NCBI RefSeq assembly: GCF_900114675.1
Contig: NZ_FOZM01000001.1
Coordinates: 1,054,001-1,118,000 of the forward strand
DNA from: Yoonia litorea
Lineage (GTDB): Bacteria; Pseudomonadota; Alphaproteobacteria; Rhodobacterales; Rhodobacteraceae
Reading direction: 5' to 3'
Length of the DNA stretch: 64,000 nucleotides
A model generated the notes under the pieces. It had not been told where the DNA came from, did not search any database, and saw only the letters and a list, made by a program, of their open reading frames with translations. Positions 36,294-46,690 of the stretch are shown here, piece by piece. Position numbers and translations under genes: made by a program. How positions within the stretch are numbered: the first letter of the stretch is position 1; the number at the start of each line of letters is the position of its first letter.

Positions 36294-36793
36294 CAGACGG
36301 CAACCGCCCCGAGGCCCACATGCGCCAGCCAAGCAAGGATCATCACGCCGATCGCGGCCATGATCCCTGCGAAGACATCGTCGAGCATGACGCCGGTTGG
36401 CCCGTCCATGCGGTCAGCCCAGCCAACCGGACCCCATTTGGTGATGTCAAAAAGCCGGAAAAGCAGAAACGCCGCGATCCAGCCGGGCCAGAGAGCGGTT
36501 ATTGTGACACCTGCCTGCGCTGCGCCGAATGCGACGGGCAAAAGCGCAATCCATTGGCCGCAGACCTCATCGATCACGATCTCTGACGGATCATGGTTGT
36601 CTTTGCCGCGTGTCTCGACGGACGTCGCCCAAAGGCCAAGCGCGTAGGACAACAGCACGCCCGCCAAAAGCCCCCAAGGCCCCGCGACGATATAGATGAT
36701 CCAGGCCGCCGGCAGGGCCGCCAGCGACCCCCATGTGCCGGGGGCAGGGCGTAGATGCCCGCTGTAGAAGAATGTAGCGATAAGATGTGTCAT
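36293..36793 (-). CDS. pgpA: phosphatidylglycerophosphatase A
   Basis: PgpA dephosphorylates phosphatidylglycerol phosphate. The 166-residue membrane protein has the family features [17 protein letters not shown] at residue 12, [19 protein letters not shown] (acidic active-site cluster) and [32 protein letters not shown] (metal-binding Asp residues). It lies between pncC and ispDF with overlaps of 1 and 4 bases. Confidence 0.95.
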   Translation of the reverse strand: MTHLIATFFYSGHLRPAPGTWGSLAALPAAWIIYIVAGPWGLLAGVLLSYALGLWATSVETRGKDNHDPSEIVIDEVCGQWIALLPVAFGAAQAGVTITALWPGWIAAFLLFRLFDITKWGPVGWADRMDGPTGVMLDDVFAGIMAAIGVMILAWLAHVGLGAVAV

Positions 36794-37923
36794 GTCTTGA
36801 TAAGCGTCGCTGTTGCGATCGCCGCGATGCCCTCTTCGCGTCCGGTGAATCCAAGCCTTTCGGATGTGGTGGCTTTGACGCTGATGCGGCTGCTATCGAG
36901 TTTCATAAACGCCCCCATAACGGCTTTCATCGCATCCTGATGTGGGCCAATCTTGGGGTATTCGCAGACAAGCGTGCAGTCCACATTGCTGATTTCAAAC
37001 CCATTTTCTGTCGCCAGTGCGACGGCGTGCTGCAGGAAGATATGACTGGCAGCACCTTTCCATTGCGGATCAGATGGCGGGAAGTGCTGGCCGATATCGC
37101 CCATGCCCAGCGCGCCGTAGATCGCATCGGTCACCGCATGCATCCCGACATCCGCATCCGAATGTCCCATCAGGCTGCGTGTGTGGGGGATCTGCACCCC
37201 GCAGAGCCAAACATGGTCGCCATCGCCAAAGCGATGCACGTCGTAGCCATTGCCGCAGCGGATATCCATCGTCGTCCTCATTGCTCGTGCAACACGGGCG
37301 AAATCGCCCGGTCCCGTAATCTTAATGTTGTCTTCGTCACCTTCAACGATTGCGACATCAAGACCCGCCGCGCGCGCAACGGCGACATCGTCCGTCTCTT
37401 CACCTGTGCCTGCGTCATGCGCCGCGCGCAACGGGGCCAGATGAAAACCTTGGGGGGTTTGCGCGCGATAGAGGCCGGTCCGGTCCTGAACGCCCGTCAC
37501 CAAAGAACCCTCGCCATGCCACAACGTATCCGTAACCTGAACCGCAGGCGCTGCCCCCTGATGGGTTTCAAGCGCGCCCAAGACCCGGTCGATCAGATCG
37601 GGCGTGATCAAAGGACGTGCGGCATCATGGATCAAGACTTTCTGGGTGCCGCTTGGCACAGCCGCAAGTCCTGCCTTCACCGACTCCGCACGTGTTGCAC
37701 CACCCGTCACAACGATCAGGTTTTGAGCTTCAGCCCAGCGTGCGTTCGCCGCATCGTCTGGATGCACGACAAGCACCAGACTGTCGATGCCCGGGTGCTG
37801 CACAAAGCAGTCGATGGCATAAGCCACGACCGGACGCCCTTTCAGCATTTGCCATTGTTTGGGTATATCGCCGCCTGCACGAGTCCCGCGCCCTGCTGCC
37901 ACGATGATTGCTGTGACTGTCAT
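36790..37923 (-). CDS. ispDF: bifunctional IspD/IspF (MEP cytidylyltransferase and MECDP synthase)
   Basis: One chain of 377 residues joins two MEP-pathway enzymes. Residues 1-220 are Isp[17 protein letters not shown] (CTP binding), [14 protein letters not shown], and [15 protein letters not shown]. Residues 225-377 are Isp[20 protein letters not shown] with metal-binding Asp and His, [19 protein letters not shown], and the C-terminal [18 protein letters not shown]. Fusion is typical of alphaproteobacteria. It overlaps pgpA by 4 bases and is divergent from dusB. Confidence 0.97.
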   Translation of the reverse strand: MTVTAIIVAAGRGTRAGGDIPKQWQMLKGRPVVAYAIDCFVQHPGIDSLVLVVHPDDAANARWAEAQNLIVVTGGATRAESVKAGLAAVPSGTQKVLIHDAARPLITPDLIDRVLGALETHQGAAPAVQVTDTLWHGEGSLVTGVQDRTGLYRAQTPQGFHLAPLRAAHDAGTGEETDDVAVARAAGLDVAIVEGDEDNIKITGPGDFARVARAMRTTMDIRCGNGYDVHRFGDGDHVWLCGVQIPHTRSLMGHSDADVGMHAVTDAIYGALGMGDIGQHFPPSDPQWKGAASHIFLQHAVALATENGFEISNVDCTLVCEYPKIGPHQDAMKAVMGAFMKLDSSRISVKATTSERLGFTGREEGIAAIATATLIKT

Positions 37924-38051
37924 CTGTACCTGATCCTGTTTGCCATGGTGTAGGGCGCGCGCTGGATCAGTGCAATTCGACAGTTTTCACGGCAAAATGC
38001 CCAATAATTAAGCATACGCCACTTTTGCAGGATGATCTGCAGCGACTTTCG

Positions 38052-38080
38052 TTGAGAATTCGACCATTTCGCTCTAATTG
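38052..38080 (+). promoter_or_regulatory. possible promoter for dusB-ntrBC
   Basis: TTGAGA at 38052-38057 and TAATTG at 38075-38080 are separated by 17 bases, 27 bases before the dusB start. The 183-base divergent gap also contains an AT-rich AATAATTAAG segment. No clear NtrC site is recognised. Confidence 0.35.
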
Positions 38081-38106
38081 AAGGCCATTGCATAGACAGT
38101 AGGCGA

Positions 38107-39108
38107 ATGATCGTTCCTTTGGCACTTCCCGAATCTCTTAACCTGAAGGCGGTGAAACTTTCGCCGCCCGTTGCGCTTGCGCCTTTGGCGGGGATTACTG
38201 ATCTGCCGTTCAGGCAGCTTGTTTCTTCATTCGGGGCTGGCTGGGTCGTGAGCGAGATGGTCGCAAGTCAGGAAATGGTGCAAGCCAAACCGGGGGTCCG
38301 CGAACGGGCAGAGCTTGGCTATGATCAGGCGAATACTGCAGTGCAGATCGCCGGACGCGAAGCCTATTGGATGGCTGAGGCTGCACGCATGATCGAAGCG
38401 AACGGGGCCGCCTTTATCGACATCAACATGGGTTGCCCGGCCAAGAAGGTGATCAGTGGTTATTCGGGCTCTGCGCTTCTGAAGACACCTGACCATGCGC
38501 TGTCCCTGATTGAGGCGGTCGTGGCGGCTGTCAAAATTCCTGTCACACTCAAAACACGCCTCGGATGGGACGATCAATTGCGCAACGCACCGCAAGTGGC
38601 AAAGCGCGCCGAAGAGGCAGGCATTGCTATGGTGACGATCCACGGGCGGACGCGTTGTCAGTTCTACAAAGGCAGTGCGGACTGGGAAGCGATTGCCGAG
38701 GTCAAGCAGGCTGTGAATGTTCCTGTGATTGCCAACGGCGATATCTTGGATGCCACAACGGCCAAGACAGCATTGAAGCAATCAGGTGCTGATGGCGTGA
38801 TGGTCGGGCGGGGCGCACAAGGCAAGCCATGGCAGTTGGCGGAAATTGCCGCTGCGATCTACGGCACCCCGAAGCCTGAGGTTCCGGGTGGTGCCCGCTT
38901 TGCGGCGATGGTCAGCGCCCACTACCAGGCCATGCTGTCTTTCTATGGCAAGGCCCTCGGCAGCAAGGTCGCACGCAAACATCTCGGTTGGTATATGGAT
39001 GAAGCTGGGACACCTTCCGACTTGCGCAAATCCATTCTGACCGAAGCCAACCCTGATGCCGTGCTCAAGGCGTTGCCTGACGCGCTGCACCATCGGGTGG
39101 CAGCATGA
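38107..39108 (+). CDS. dusB: tRNA-dihydrouridine synthase B (NifR3)
   Basis: DusB reduces uridines in the tRNA D-loop using FMN. The 333-residue protein has LAPLAGITDLPFRQLV, the catalytic Cys in INMGCPAKKVISGYSGSAL (residues about 107-125), VTIHGRTRCQFYKGSADW and IANGDILD, then GVMVGRGAQGKPW. The position before ntrBC, with a 4-base overlap into ntrB, matches Rhodobacter nifR3-ntrB-ntrC. Confidence 0.96.
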   Translation: MIVPLALPESLNLKAVKLSPPVALAPLAGITDLPFRQLVSSFGAGWVVSEMVASQEMVQAKPGVRERAELGYDQANTAVQIAGREAYWMAEAARMIEANGAAFIDINMGCPAKKVISGYSGSALLKTPDHALSLIEAVVAAVKIPVTLKTRLGWDDQLRNAPQVAKRAEEAGIAMVTIHGRTRCQFYKGSADWEAIAEVKQAVNVPVIANGDILDATTAKTALKQSGADGVMVGRGAQGKPWQLAEIAAAIYGTPKPEVPGGARFAAMVSAHYQAMLSFYGKALGSKVARKHLGWYMDEAGTPSDLRKSILTEANPDAVLKALPDALHHRVAA

Positions 39109-40181
39109 TCCTTGGCGCGGCTCTCTGGGCGTCGTTGCCGGTGCCGTCTTTGATGATCAATGGCGATGATCTGATCACGATGAGCAACCCGGCAGCGGAA
39201 AGCTTCCTCAATATGTCGGCCAAAGCGTTGGAGGGGCAGCGTTTCTGGGACAAGGTGATGATTGACGCAGCGCTGGAAGGCCCCTTCACACGGGCGCGGC
39301 GCAACCGGACGTCATTGTTTGTTAACGATGTTGACGTTGGCAGTGGCGAGCGCCCGCCGCTTTTGTGCAACGTGCAGTTCGCCCCTCTACAGGGGAGCGA
39401 GGACCAGATGATCGTCATGATCAGCCCTCGCGAAATTGCCAGCCGTGTGTCGCACAACAACTACTCCGGCAAGGCTGCAAAATCGGCCATCGGCATGGCC
39501 GAAATGCTGGCACATGAGATCAAGAATCCTCTCGCAGGCATCACCGGTGCCGCACAACTTTTGTCTATGGGCCTCTCCCCTGAAGATCAGGAGATGACGG
39601 ACCTGATCGTCGCCGAAAGCCGCCGGATCGTGAAGTTGCTGGAGCAGGTCGAACAGTTCGGCAATCTGCGCCCGCCAAAACTTGCACCGCTGAACATTCA
39701 CGATGTGCTTGACCGCGCAAGGCAGTCGGCAGCGGTAGGTTTCGGGGCGCATATGCTTTTTGTTGAGGAATATGATCCTTCGCTACCGCCGACGCTCGCG
39801 GATGCTGATCAACTGCTGCAGGTCTTCCTCAACCTTCTGAAGAACGCTTCCGAAGCGTCAAAGGACGCAGGCACGATCAGGTTGCGGACCTTCTATGACA
39901 CATCGTTACGGGTGCGTCGTTCGGATGGAACACAGGCACGTTTGCCGCTTCAGGTTGAAATCATTGACGACGGACCGGGCCTGCCGCCTGAAATTGCCGA
40001 TGACATCTTTGAGCCCTTTGTGTCCGGCAAGGAAAACGGCACCGGACTTGGGCTCGCGCTGGTGTCAAAGTTGCTGGTTGACGCCGGTGGTTGGATATCG
40101 GTCGACAGTGTCCCCGGTCGCACGCTTTTCCGGATTTCGCTGCCTATCGCCCCGAAAGAATTACTGACAGGAGATGAATAA
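39105..40181 (+). CDS. ntrB: nitrogen regulation histidine kinase NtrB
   Basis: NtrB phosphorylates or dephosphorylates NtrC according to nitrogen status through PII. The 358-residue soluble kinase has an N-terminal PAS domain (residues about 10-115), the H-box [16 protein letters not shown] with His137, and the ATPase domain with N-box [15 protein letters not shown] and [12 protein letters not shown]. No transmembrane helix is present. It overlaps dusB and abuts ntrC (the stop of ntrB shares one base with the ntrC ATG). Confidence 0.95.
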   Translation: MILGAALWASLPVPSLMINGDDLITMSNPAAESFLNMSAKALEGQRFWDKVMIDAALEGPFTRARRNRTSLFVNDVDVGSGERPPLLCNVQFAPLQGSEDQMIVMISPREIASRVSHNNYSGKAAKSAIGMAEMLAHEIKNPLAGITGAAQLLSMGLSPEDQEMTDLIVAESRRIVKLLEQVEQFGNLRPPKLAPLNIHDVLDRARQSAAVGFGAHMLFVEEYDPSLPPTLADADQLLQVFLNLLKNASEASKDAGTIRLRTFYDTSLRVRRSDGTQARLPLQVEIIDDGPGLPPEIADDIFEPFVSGKENGTGLGLALVSKLLVDAGGWISVDSVPGRTLFRISLPIAPKELLTGDE

Positions 40182-41554
40182 TGGACGGAACCGTTCTCGT
40201 TGCCGACGACGACCGCACGATCCGCACTGTTTTGACTCAGGCACTTACGCGGGCTGGCTGCAAAGTGCACGCAACATCGTCTCTTGTGACGCTGATGCGG
40301 TGGGTCGAAGAGGGGAAGGGCGATCTGGTCATCTCTGATGTTGTGATGCCTGACGGAAACGGGTTGGAGCAACTGCCGCTTATTGCTGATGCAAGACCGG
40401 GGCTGCCTGTCATTGTGATTTCGGCGCAGAACACAATCATGACCGCCATTCAGGCGGCAGAGGCTGATGCCTACGATTACCTGCCAAAACCCTTCGATTT
40501 GCCCGATTTGATGAAGCGGGCGGCGCGTGCCCTCGAAATCAAGCGTCGCGCGCCCACAGCCCGCAGCGCTGGCATGGCAGCGACCGAACAGGGGGGTGAC
40601 CTGCCGCTTGTTGGCCGCACACCTGTCATGCAAGAGCTCTACCGGCTGGTTGCCCGAGTGATGAACACCCAGCTCCCTGTCTTGATCACTGGTGAGAGCG
40701 GCACAGGCAAAAGCCTGATCGCGCGCGCGGTGCATGACTTCTCCGACCGTCGCAGCCTGCCGTTTGTCGTGGTCTCGGCCTCTGATCTTGAAGGGATGGA
40801 CGGTCCGTCTACCGTGCTGAGCCGTGCAAAAGGTGGGTCGATCCTTTTCGATGAGGTCAGCGACCTGAGCGAACATGCGCAAGCGCGCATCGTGCGGATG
40901 CTCGACACACTTGGCGATAACGCCCCACGCATTATGGCCACGTCGCAATCGAACCTGATGGCGCGCATGGAGGAGGGGCATTTCCGCGAGGATCTTTTCT
41001 ATCGTCTGGGCGGTGTGACCGTCGCGGTGCCGTCGCTGCGTGAACGGGTCGATGATATTCCGCTTCTCGCCGAACATTTCTTGGCCCGTGCCGAACGGGA
41101 CGGCGCGCCGATCAGGCGATTTGGTGAAGCCGCCATTGATCTGGTGCGCGCCTACAGTTGGCCGGGCAATGTGCGCCAGTTGGAAAATGCAGTGCGCAGG
41201 CTCGTCTTTACCTCTGCTGAAGAAGAGATCACCAGATCAGAGGTTGAAACAGTCCTCGGCAATCAGCCAGCCATTGAACCGCTTCGTTCGGGTGGAGAGG
41301 GTGAGAAACTTTCTGCCAGTGTTGCCAAACACTTGCGCCGCTACTTTGATCTTCACGGTGGGGTGCTGCCGCCGCCGGGCCTTTACAATCGGATTCTGAA
41401 AGAGGTCGAAGCCCCGCTGATCGAGATTGCACTTGATGCCACCGGTGGCAATCAGGCGAAATGCGCGGACCTCCTGGGCATCAATCGCAATACCCTGCGA
41501 AAGAAGATCACTGACCTCGATATCCGCGTGACACGCCGCCGCAAATTGATGTAA
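40181..41554 (+). CDS. ntrC: nitrogen regulator NtrC lacking the sigma-54 contact motif
   Basis: Response regulator of 457 residues: receiver domain with Asp53 and Lys103; AAA+ domain with Walker A GESGTGKS (171-178) and Walker B ILFDEV (221-226); Fis-type helix-turn-helix at about 422-441. Between SLPFVVVSA and the Walker B only about 20 residues are present, so the loop with GAFTGA found in ordinary NtrC is missing. The known Rhodobacter capsulatus NtrC has the same loss and activates sigma-70 polymerase, so this protein probably does too. Nitrogen assimilation genes such as glnB-glnA or amt would be the expected targets. Confidence 0.95.
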   Translation: MDGTVLVADDDRTIRTVLTQALTRAGCKVHATSSLVTLMRWVEEGKGDLVISDVVMPDGNGLEQLPLIADARPGLPVIVISAQNTIMTAIQAAEADAYDYLPKPFDLPDLMKRAARALEIKRRAPTARSAGMAATEQGGDLPLVGRTPVMQELYRLVARVMNTQLPVLITGESGTGKSLIARAVHDFSDRRSLPFVVVSASDLEGMDGPSTVLSRAKGGSILFDEVSDLSEHAQARIVRMLDTLGDNAPRIMATSQSNLMARMEEGHFREDLFYRLGGVTVAVPSLRERVDDIPLLAEHFLARAERDGAPIRRFGEAAIDLVRAYSWPGNVRQLENAVRRLVFTSAEEEITRSEVETVLGNQPAIEPLRSGGEGEKLSASVAKHLRRYFDLHGGVLPPPGLYNRILKEVEAPLIEIALDATGGNQAKCADLLGINRNTLRKKITDLDIRVTRRRKLM

Positions 41555-41576
41555 AACCGCAACATAAGCGTGGCAT

Positions 41577-41594
41577 TCCTGCGTCAACGCAGGA
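41577..41594 (+). other. hairpin between ntrC and ntrY
   Basis: TCCTGCG-TCAA-CGCAGGA is a perfect 7-bp stem with a four-base loop, 22 bases after the ntrC stop and before ntrY. No U-run follows. It may slow transcription or protect the upstream mRNA and separate ntrBC from ntrYX expression. Confidence 0.4.
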
Positions 41595-41625
41595 TAGACC
41601 ATAAAACAAAGCGGTATCGTGAGGC

Positions 41626-43905
41626 TTGCCTCGCGCACAAAACAGGGCATTGCGCGTGAAGCGTTCCCTTAACGGCCTGAATTTGACGAGGCTCAGCCGA
41701 TGGCTGCGCCAAAGACGTGTGCAAAATGCGGTCACGACTGTGTTGATTGTGGCTGCACCCGTTCTTGCGGCGATGACCTATATCGTTGTTGGCCCGCTTG
41801 ATCGGGGGCCGTCGTCAAACACACTGCGCGCGGTCTTGCTATTGGATCTTACCTACGTGCTGGTTGTTGCCGCACTTGTCTTGCGGCAGGTGGCGCGGAT
41901 CGTGTCGGCGCGCCGTGCGCGGTCGGCAGGCTCGCAGCTTGCGGTGCGTCTGACGGGTGTCTTTGCGCTATCAGCGCTTGTTCCCATCGTAATGGTGGCT
42001 GTTTTTTCGGTCACGCTGATCTCAATCGCGATTGACGGTCTGTTTTCCGAGCCCGTTGGCAACGTCCTGCGGACCTCGCTCACGACCGCGCAAGCTTACG
42101 AGCAGGAACACAGGCGCGAAATCGCCCGCGACGGACAGGCCCTTGCCGCTTATCTGAACCGTGAGCGCCAGCAGAACCTGTTTATGGACGATGGCGAGGT
42201 GCGTATCGCCTTGGGCGAGGTGCAGGCTCAGATCGAACGTGGTCTTTCAGAGGCGTTCGTGATCGACGGTCTTGGGACGATCCGCGCCCGTGGTGCCCGA
42301 AGCTACGAGTTTCATTATGAGCGCCCCGATGCTGAAACCTTTGACCGCGCGCAGGCCGAGGGGATCGCCTTGGTGCAGGACTTCCCCAATAACGAATTTC
42401 GCGCGCTGATCCCGCTTTCGGCGTTCCGCGATCGGTATCTCTACGTCACGCGCGAGGTGGATGGTCAGGTGCTGTCGCTGCTGGATGACACAACCGAAAC
42501 CGTTGCCCAATACGAAGAGCTTTCCAACGAGCGTGGCCAGCTTCTGTTTCAGTTTGGGCTGCTTTACCTGGGTTTTGCTGTGATCCTGATCCTTGGTGCC
42601 ATTCTTGGCGGGCTATGGTTCGCTGAACGACTTTCGCGCCCGGTGGGGCGGCTGGTCTCTGCATCACAGCGGGTCGGTGCGGGCGACCTCGACGTCCGTG
42701 TTCTTGAAGATGATGGTCAGGACGAAATCTCGCAGCTCGGGACCTATTTCAACCAGATGACCGCGCAGCTAAAAGAACAGCGCGAAGAATTGCTGCAAAC
42801 AAACGAAACCACGGAGCGCCGGCGTCGCCTTTTCGACAGCGTTCTCAGCTCTGTCACATCCGGCGTGCTCGGGCTTGATCCTGAAGGGCGCGTTGCCTTT
42901 GTGAACCCCTCCGCGCGCAGACTTCTTTCGGTCGATGACGCCAGCGAAGAAATGGCTTTGTCGGTCGCTGTCCCAGAATTCGGAGCCCTGTTCGATGATA
43001 TCCGCGACACCGAGCGGGAAAGCGTCCAGAATCAGGTGAACCTGATCCGCAATAGCCAGCAGGAAACCCTACTGGTGCGCATGTCAGAGCGTCGGAACGA
43101 GGCAGGTGATCTTGAGGGTTATGTTGTGGCCTTCGATGATGTAACCGACCTTGTCAGTGCCCAGCGCATGGCGGCTTGGGGCGATGTTGCGAGACGGATC
43201 GCCCACGAGATCAAGAACCCGCTCACGCCGATCCAGCTTTCAGCAGAGCGGATCAAGCGAAAGTTCCACAATCAGGTCGGTGAGGATTCCGACAAGCTGG
43301 AACAGATGACCGATGTGATCGTCAGGCAAACCAATGACTTGCGGCGGATCGTTGACGAATTTTCCAAATTCGCGCGCATGCCGCAGCCGCAACTGCAGCA
43401 AAGTGATCTGACCGATCTGGTGCGCGACGCGTTGTCATTGCAAATGGCGGGCCAGCCCGAAGTTGATTTCAGCCACACCCTGCCTGACGAAACAATTGTC
43501 GTTGATATGGACGGCACGATGATCGGTCAGGCGCTGACCAATCTGCTCAAGAATGCTGGTGAGGCCACCGAAACCTATCGCGAGACCCATCCTCAGGCAG
43601 ACTACCGTCCGCGGATCGCACTTGATATGAAAACCGACGGCCAAACCGTGACAATCCGCATCTCCGACAATGGGATCGGACTGCCTGAAAACCGTGCGCG
43701 TCTGTTTGAGCCTTACGTGACCACGCGCGACAAAGGCACCGGACTTGGTCTGCCGATTGTCAAAAAGATTATCGAAGAACACGGCGGATCACTCATTCTG
43801 ACGGACGCTGAAACCTTCGACGGCGATGCCCATGCGGGGGCTTGCGCCATCATACAATTACCTGTTGTCTCGACCCCCGAACGGGTCGCAAAAGTTCCAG
43901 CATGA
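41626..43905 (+). CDS. ntrY: nitrogen regulation sensor kinase NtrY
   Basis: Membrane sensor kinase of up to 759 residues. It has several N-terminal helices (for example VLIVAAPVLAAMTYIVVG and a cluster to about residue 140), a periplasmic stretch, a further helix near 305-330, and a HAMP linker (LVSASQRVGAGDLDVRV). A PAS domain follows at about 400-510, then the H-box [18 protein letters not shown] with His527 and the ATPase core (TNLLKNAGEATETY, GTGLGLPIVKKI). It pairs with NtrX. The TTG at 41626 is the longest start; a GTG at 41656 (VKRSLNG) is equally possible. Confidence 0.94.
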   Translation: MPRAQNRALRVKRSLNGLNLTRLSRWLRQRRVQNAVTTVLIVAAPVLAAMTYIVVGPLDRGPSSNTLRAVLLLDLTYVLVVAALVLRQVARIVSARRARSAGSQLAVRLTGVFALSALVPIVMVAVFSVTLISIAIDGLFSEPVGNVLRTSLTTAQAYEQEHRREIARDGQALAAYLNRERQQNLFMDDGEVRIALGEVQAQIERGLSEAFVIDGLGTIRARGARSYEFHYERPDAETFDRAQAEGIALVQDFPNNEFRALIPLSAFRDRYLYVTREVDGQVLSLLDDTTETVAQYEELSNERGQLLFQFGLLYLGFAVILILGAILGGLWFAERLSRPVGRLVSASQRVGAGDLDVRVLEDDGQDEISQLGTYFNQMTAQLKEQREELLQTNETTERRRRLFDSVLSSVTSGVLGLDPEGRVAFVNPSARRLLSVDDASEEMALSVAVPEFGALFDDIRDTERESVQNQVNLIRNSQQETLLVRMSERRNEAGDLEGYVVAFDDVTDLVSAQRMAAWGDVARRIAHEIKNPLTPIQLSAERIKRKFHNQVGEDSDKLEQMTDVIVRQTNDLRRIVDEFSKFARMPQPQLQQSDLTDLVRDALSLQMAGQPEVDFSHTLPDETIVVDMDGTMIGQALTNLLKNAGEATETYRETHPQADYRPRIALDMKTDGQTVTIRISDNGIGLPENRARLFEPYVTTRDKGTGLGLPIVKKIIEEHGGSLILTDAETFDGDAHAGACAIIQLPVVSTPERVAKVPA

Positions 43906-43913
43906 GGGAAATC

Positions 43914-45317
43914 ATGGGCGATATTCTGATTACCGACGACGAACGCGATATCCGTGAACTGATCTCGGAAATCCTGCAAGACGAGGGCTTTACCACGCGA
44001 CTCGCCGGCACATCCGATGAATGCATGGCCCAGATCGCGGCTGAAGTGCCGGCATTGATGATCCTCGATATCTGGCTGAAAGACAGCAATATGGACGGGA
44101 TCGATATCCTGAAATCGGTGAAGCGCGATCACCCCGAAGTGCCGATTGTGATCATCTCCGGCCACGGCAACATCGAAATTGCCGTCGCTGCGATCAAGCA
44201 AGGGGCCTATGACTTCATCGAAAAACCCTTCAACATCGACCAGTTGCTTGTGGTGATCCGTCGCGCGATGGAGACGTCCCGTCTGCGCCGAGAAAACACC
44301 GAGTTGAAGCGTGGCGAGACCCATAGCGCAGAACTGCTTGGCGACAGTGCCGCGTTCCGTGCGCTGAAATCGCAACTCGACAAGGTCACGAAATCGAACG
44401 GGCGTGTAATGCTGACCGGGCCTGCCGGTAGCGGGAAGGAAATCGCCGCCCGATACATTCACGCAAATTCCAATCGGGCCTCAGCCCCGTTTGTGACCGT
44501 CAGTTCGGCCTCAATCGAACCTGAGCGGATGGAGGAGGTCCTTTTTGGCCGTGAAGTCGCCGGGCGCGGCATCGAACAGGGGCTGTTGGAAGAGGCGAAT
44601 GGTGGGGTCATCTATTTCGACGAAATTGCCGATATGCCACTTGGAACCCAATCAAAGATCTTGCGTGTGCTTGTAGACCAACGCTTCCAGCGGGTTGGTG
44701 GAACCGACAAGGTGCAGGTTGATCTTCGGGTGATCACCAGCACGAACCGCGATCTGGAGGCAGCGATCGAAGCAGGCACCTTCCGTGAGGAGCTTTACCA
44801 CCGCCTCAACGTCGTGCCGATTGCGGTTCCGTCGCTTGAGGAACGCCGCGAGGATATTCCGCTGCTGGCGGAACACTTCATCTCTGTCTTCAACCGTGCG
44901 CAGGGTCTGCCATTGCGGAAACTGGCCGAAGACGCCCGTGCGCTTTTGCAGACAATGCTGTGGCCAGGCAACGTTCGCCAGTTGAAGAACGTGATCGAAC
45001 GCGTTCTGATTCTTGGTGAAAACGGCGGCGACATCACAGCAAAGGAACTGCCATCAAGCGAAGACGGCGGTGGCGAGGAGGGCCGCGTCGTCTTGTCAGG
45101 CGGCCTTGCGACCTTGCCGCTGCGCGAAGCGCGGGAGCTGTTCGAACGTGAATACCTGCTGACCCAGATCAACCGCTTTGGCGGGAACATCAGCCGGACT
45201 GCCTCGTTTGTCGGGATGGAACGTTCGGCCTTGCACCGAAAGCTCAAGTCGCTCGGTGTTGTGACCACAAACAAAGCCGGTGGCCGCGTGGCCTACATAG
45301 AAGGCGATGACGCATGA
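43914..45317 (+). CDS. ntrX: response regulator NtrX
   Basis: A 467-residue regulator: receiver with Asp52, AAA+ domain with Walker A GPAGSGKE (169-176) and Walker B VIYFDEI (232-238), and a C-terminal Fis-type helix (ISRTASFVGMERSALHRKLKSLG). The expected GAFTGA is replaced by LFGREVAGRGIEQGLLEEA, so sigma-54 contact is doubtful, as in other alphaproteobacterial NtrX proteins. NtrX regulates envelope, respiratory and nitrogen functions in related species. Start at 43914 follows GAGGGAAA; an ATG at 43902 that overlaps the ntrY stop would add four residues. Confidence 0.94.
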   Translation: MGDILITDDERDIRELISEILQDEGFTTRLAGTSDECMAQIAAEVPALMILDIWLKDSNMDGIDILKSVKRDHPEVPIVIISGHGNIEIAVAAIKQGAYDFIEKPFNIDQLLVVIRRAMETSRLRRENTELKRGETHSAELLGDSAAFRALKSQLDKVTKSNGRVMLTGPAGSGKEIAARYIHANSNRASAPFVTVSSASIEPERMEEVLFGREVAGRGIEQGLLEEANGGVIYFDEIADMPLGTQSKILRVLVDQRFQRVGGTDKVQVDLRVITSTNRDLEAAIEAGTFREELYHRLNVVPIAVPSLEERREDIPLLAEHFISVFNRAQGLPLRKLAEDARALLQTMLWPGNVRQLKNVIERVLILGENGGDITAKELPSSEDGGGEEGRVVLSGGLATLPLREARELFEREYLLTQINRFGGNISRTASFVGMERSALHRKLKSLGVVTTNKAGGRVAYIEGDDA

Positions 45318-46690
45318 AAGTAATCATCTGCGGCGCAGGTCAGGTCGGCTGGCAAATCGCAAGGCACCTGTCTGGCGAGAATAACGACGTGACAGTTGTT
45401 GATAGCAACCCCGACCTGGTGCGTCGCGCGACAGATACACTTGATGTGCAGGGTGTATCCGGGTTTGCCAGCTACCCGGATGTGCTTGATCGGGCAGGGG
45501 CCACCGACGCGGACATGATCATCGCTGCAACCTATTCGGATGAGGTCAATATGGTCACCTGTCAGGTGGCCCACTCCGTCTTTTCGGTTCAGCGCAAGAT
45601 CGCGCGCCTGCGCGCCCAGAATTATCTCGATCCGCGCTATTCGGACCTCTACCGCCGCAATCACCTGCCTATCGATGTGGTCATCTCGCCCGAGCGTGAG
45701 GTCGCAGAGGCCGCATTGCAGCGTCTTGCAGCACCCGCTGCCTTTGACACAGAAAGCTTTCTGGAAGGCCGCGCACAGCTTTTGGGGATCACGATTGATG
45801 AAGATTGTCCCGTCATCAACACGCCGTTGCGCCAGTTGACGGATCTTTTTTCGACACTGCGTGCCGTCGTGGTCGGAATCAGGCGCGACGGTGTTCTCTT
45901 TGCACCATCGGCGGGGGATCAGATTTTCCCCGATGACGAAGTCTATGTATTTACCGACACCGAGGACATGACCCGCACGCTGGAAATCTTCGGCAAGACC
46001 CAGCAAAAGCAAGAGCGCATCGTCATCATCGGTGGCGGTAACGTCGGGCTTGGTGTGGCGCAGGCTCTTGAGGCGCGCACGGAACGCATCCGGGTCAAGA
46101 TCATCGAAAAAGACAGGGAAGTGGCTGAAAAGGCCGCAGACCTGCTAGACCGGACAATCGTCCTGAATGGTGACGGTCTGGTAAGTGCGCTTTTGGAAGA
46201 GGCCAACATTACATCTGCGGATGCCGTGCTGGCTGTCACCGACGATGATAAAACAAACCTCCTGGCCTCTGTGCGGTCCAAGGAAATGGGCTGTAAAATG
46301 GCCATTTCACTGATCAACGATCCGACGCTTGTGCCCTTGATGGGGCCATTGGACATTGATGCCTACATCAATCCGCGGGCGACGACGGTCAGTTCGATCC
46401 TGCGCCATATCCGTCATGGCCGTGTCCGGGGCGTCTATTCCATCGGCGATGCCGAAGCCGAAGTCATCGAGGCGCAGGTCCTTGGGACCTCGCCGATTGC
46501 CGGCCAGCGGGTCCGAGATGTGTCCTTCCCTGAAGGAACATTGATCGGCGCAATCATGAAGTCGAAAAAGATTGTCCGACCCACTGGTGACACGCGGATC
46601 GAAGAGGGTGATGTCATTGCCATTTTCGCCATGAGTGAAGATGTCCGCGAGGTGGAACGGCTCCTGCAGGTGTCGATCGACTTCTTCTGA
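45314..46690 (+). CDS. trkA: Trk potassium uptake regulatory subunit TrkA
   Basis: Cytoplasmic regulatory subunit of the Trk K+ channel. The 458-residue protein has two RCK units, each with a Rossmann NAD-binding motif: VIICGAGQVGWQIARHL at residue 3 and IVIIGGGNVGLGVAQAL at about 236. The second ends with PTGDTRIEEGDVIAIFA. It overlaps ntrX by 4 bases and trkH by 1 base; ntrYX-trkAH in one run is usual in alphaproteobacteria. Confidence 0.96.
   Translation: MKVIICGAGQVGWQIARHLSGENNDVTVVDSNPDLVRRATDTLDVQGVSGFASYPDVLDRAGATDADMIIAATYSDEVNMVTCQVAHSVFSVQRKIARLRAQNYLDPRYSDLYRRNHLPIDVVISPEREVAEAALQRLAAPAAFDTESFLEGRAQLLGITIDEDCPVINTPLRQLTDLFSTLRAVVVGIRRDGVLFAPSAGDQIFPDDEVYVFTDTEDMTRTLEIFGKTQQKQERIVIIGGGNVGLGVAQALEARTERIRVKIIEKDREVAEKAADLLDRTIVLNGDGLVSALLEEANITSADAVLAVTDDDKTNLLASVRSKEMGCKMAISLINDPTLVPLMGPLDIDAYINPRATTVSSILRHIRHGRVRGVYSIGDAEAEVIEAQVLGTSPIAGQRVRDVSFPEGTLIGAIMKSKKIVRPTGDTRIEEGDVIAIFAMSEDVREVERLLQVSIDFF

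Noticed and set aside
36787-37953. Plus-strand frame of 388 codons
   Set aside because: Mirror of ispDF, whose motifs are complete on the minus strand.
39950-41077. Minus-strand frame of 375 codons
   Set aside because: Antisense to ntrB and ntrC; no recognisable domain.
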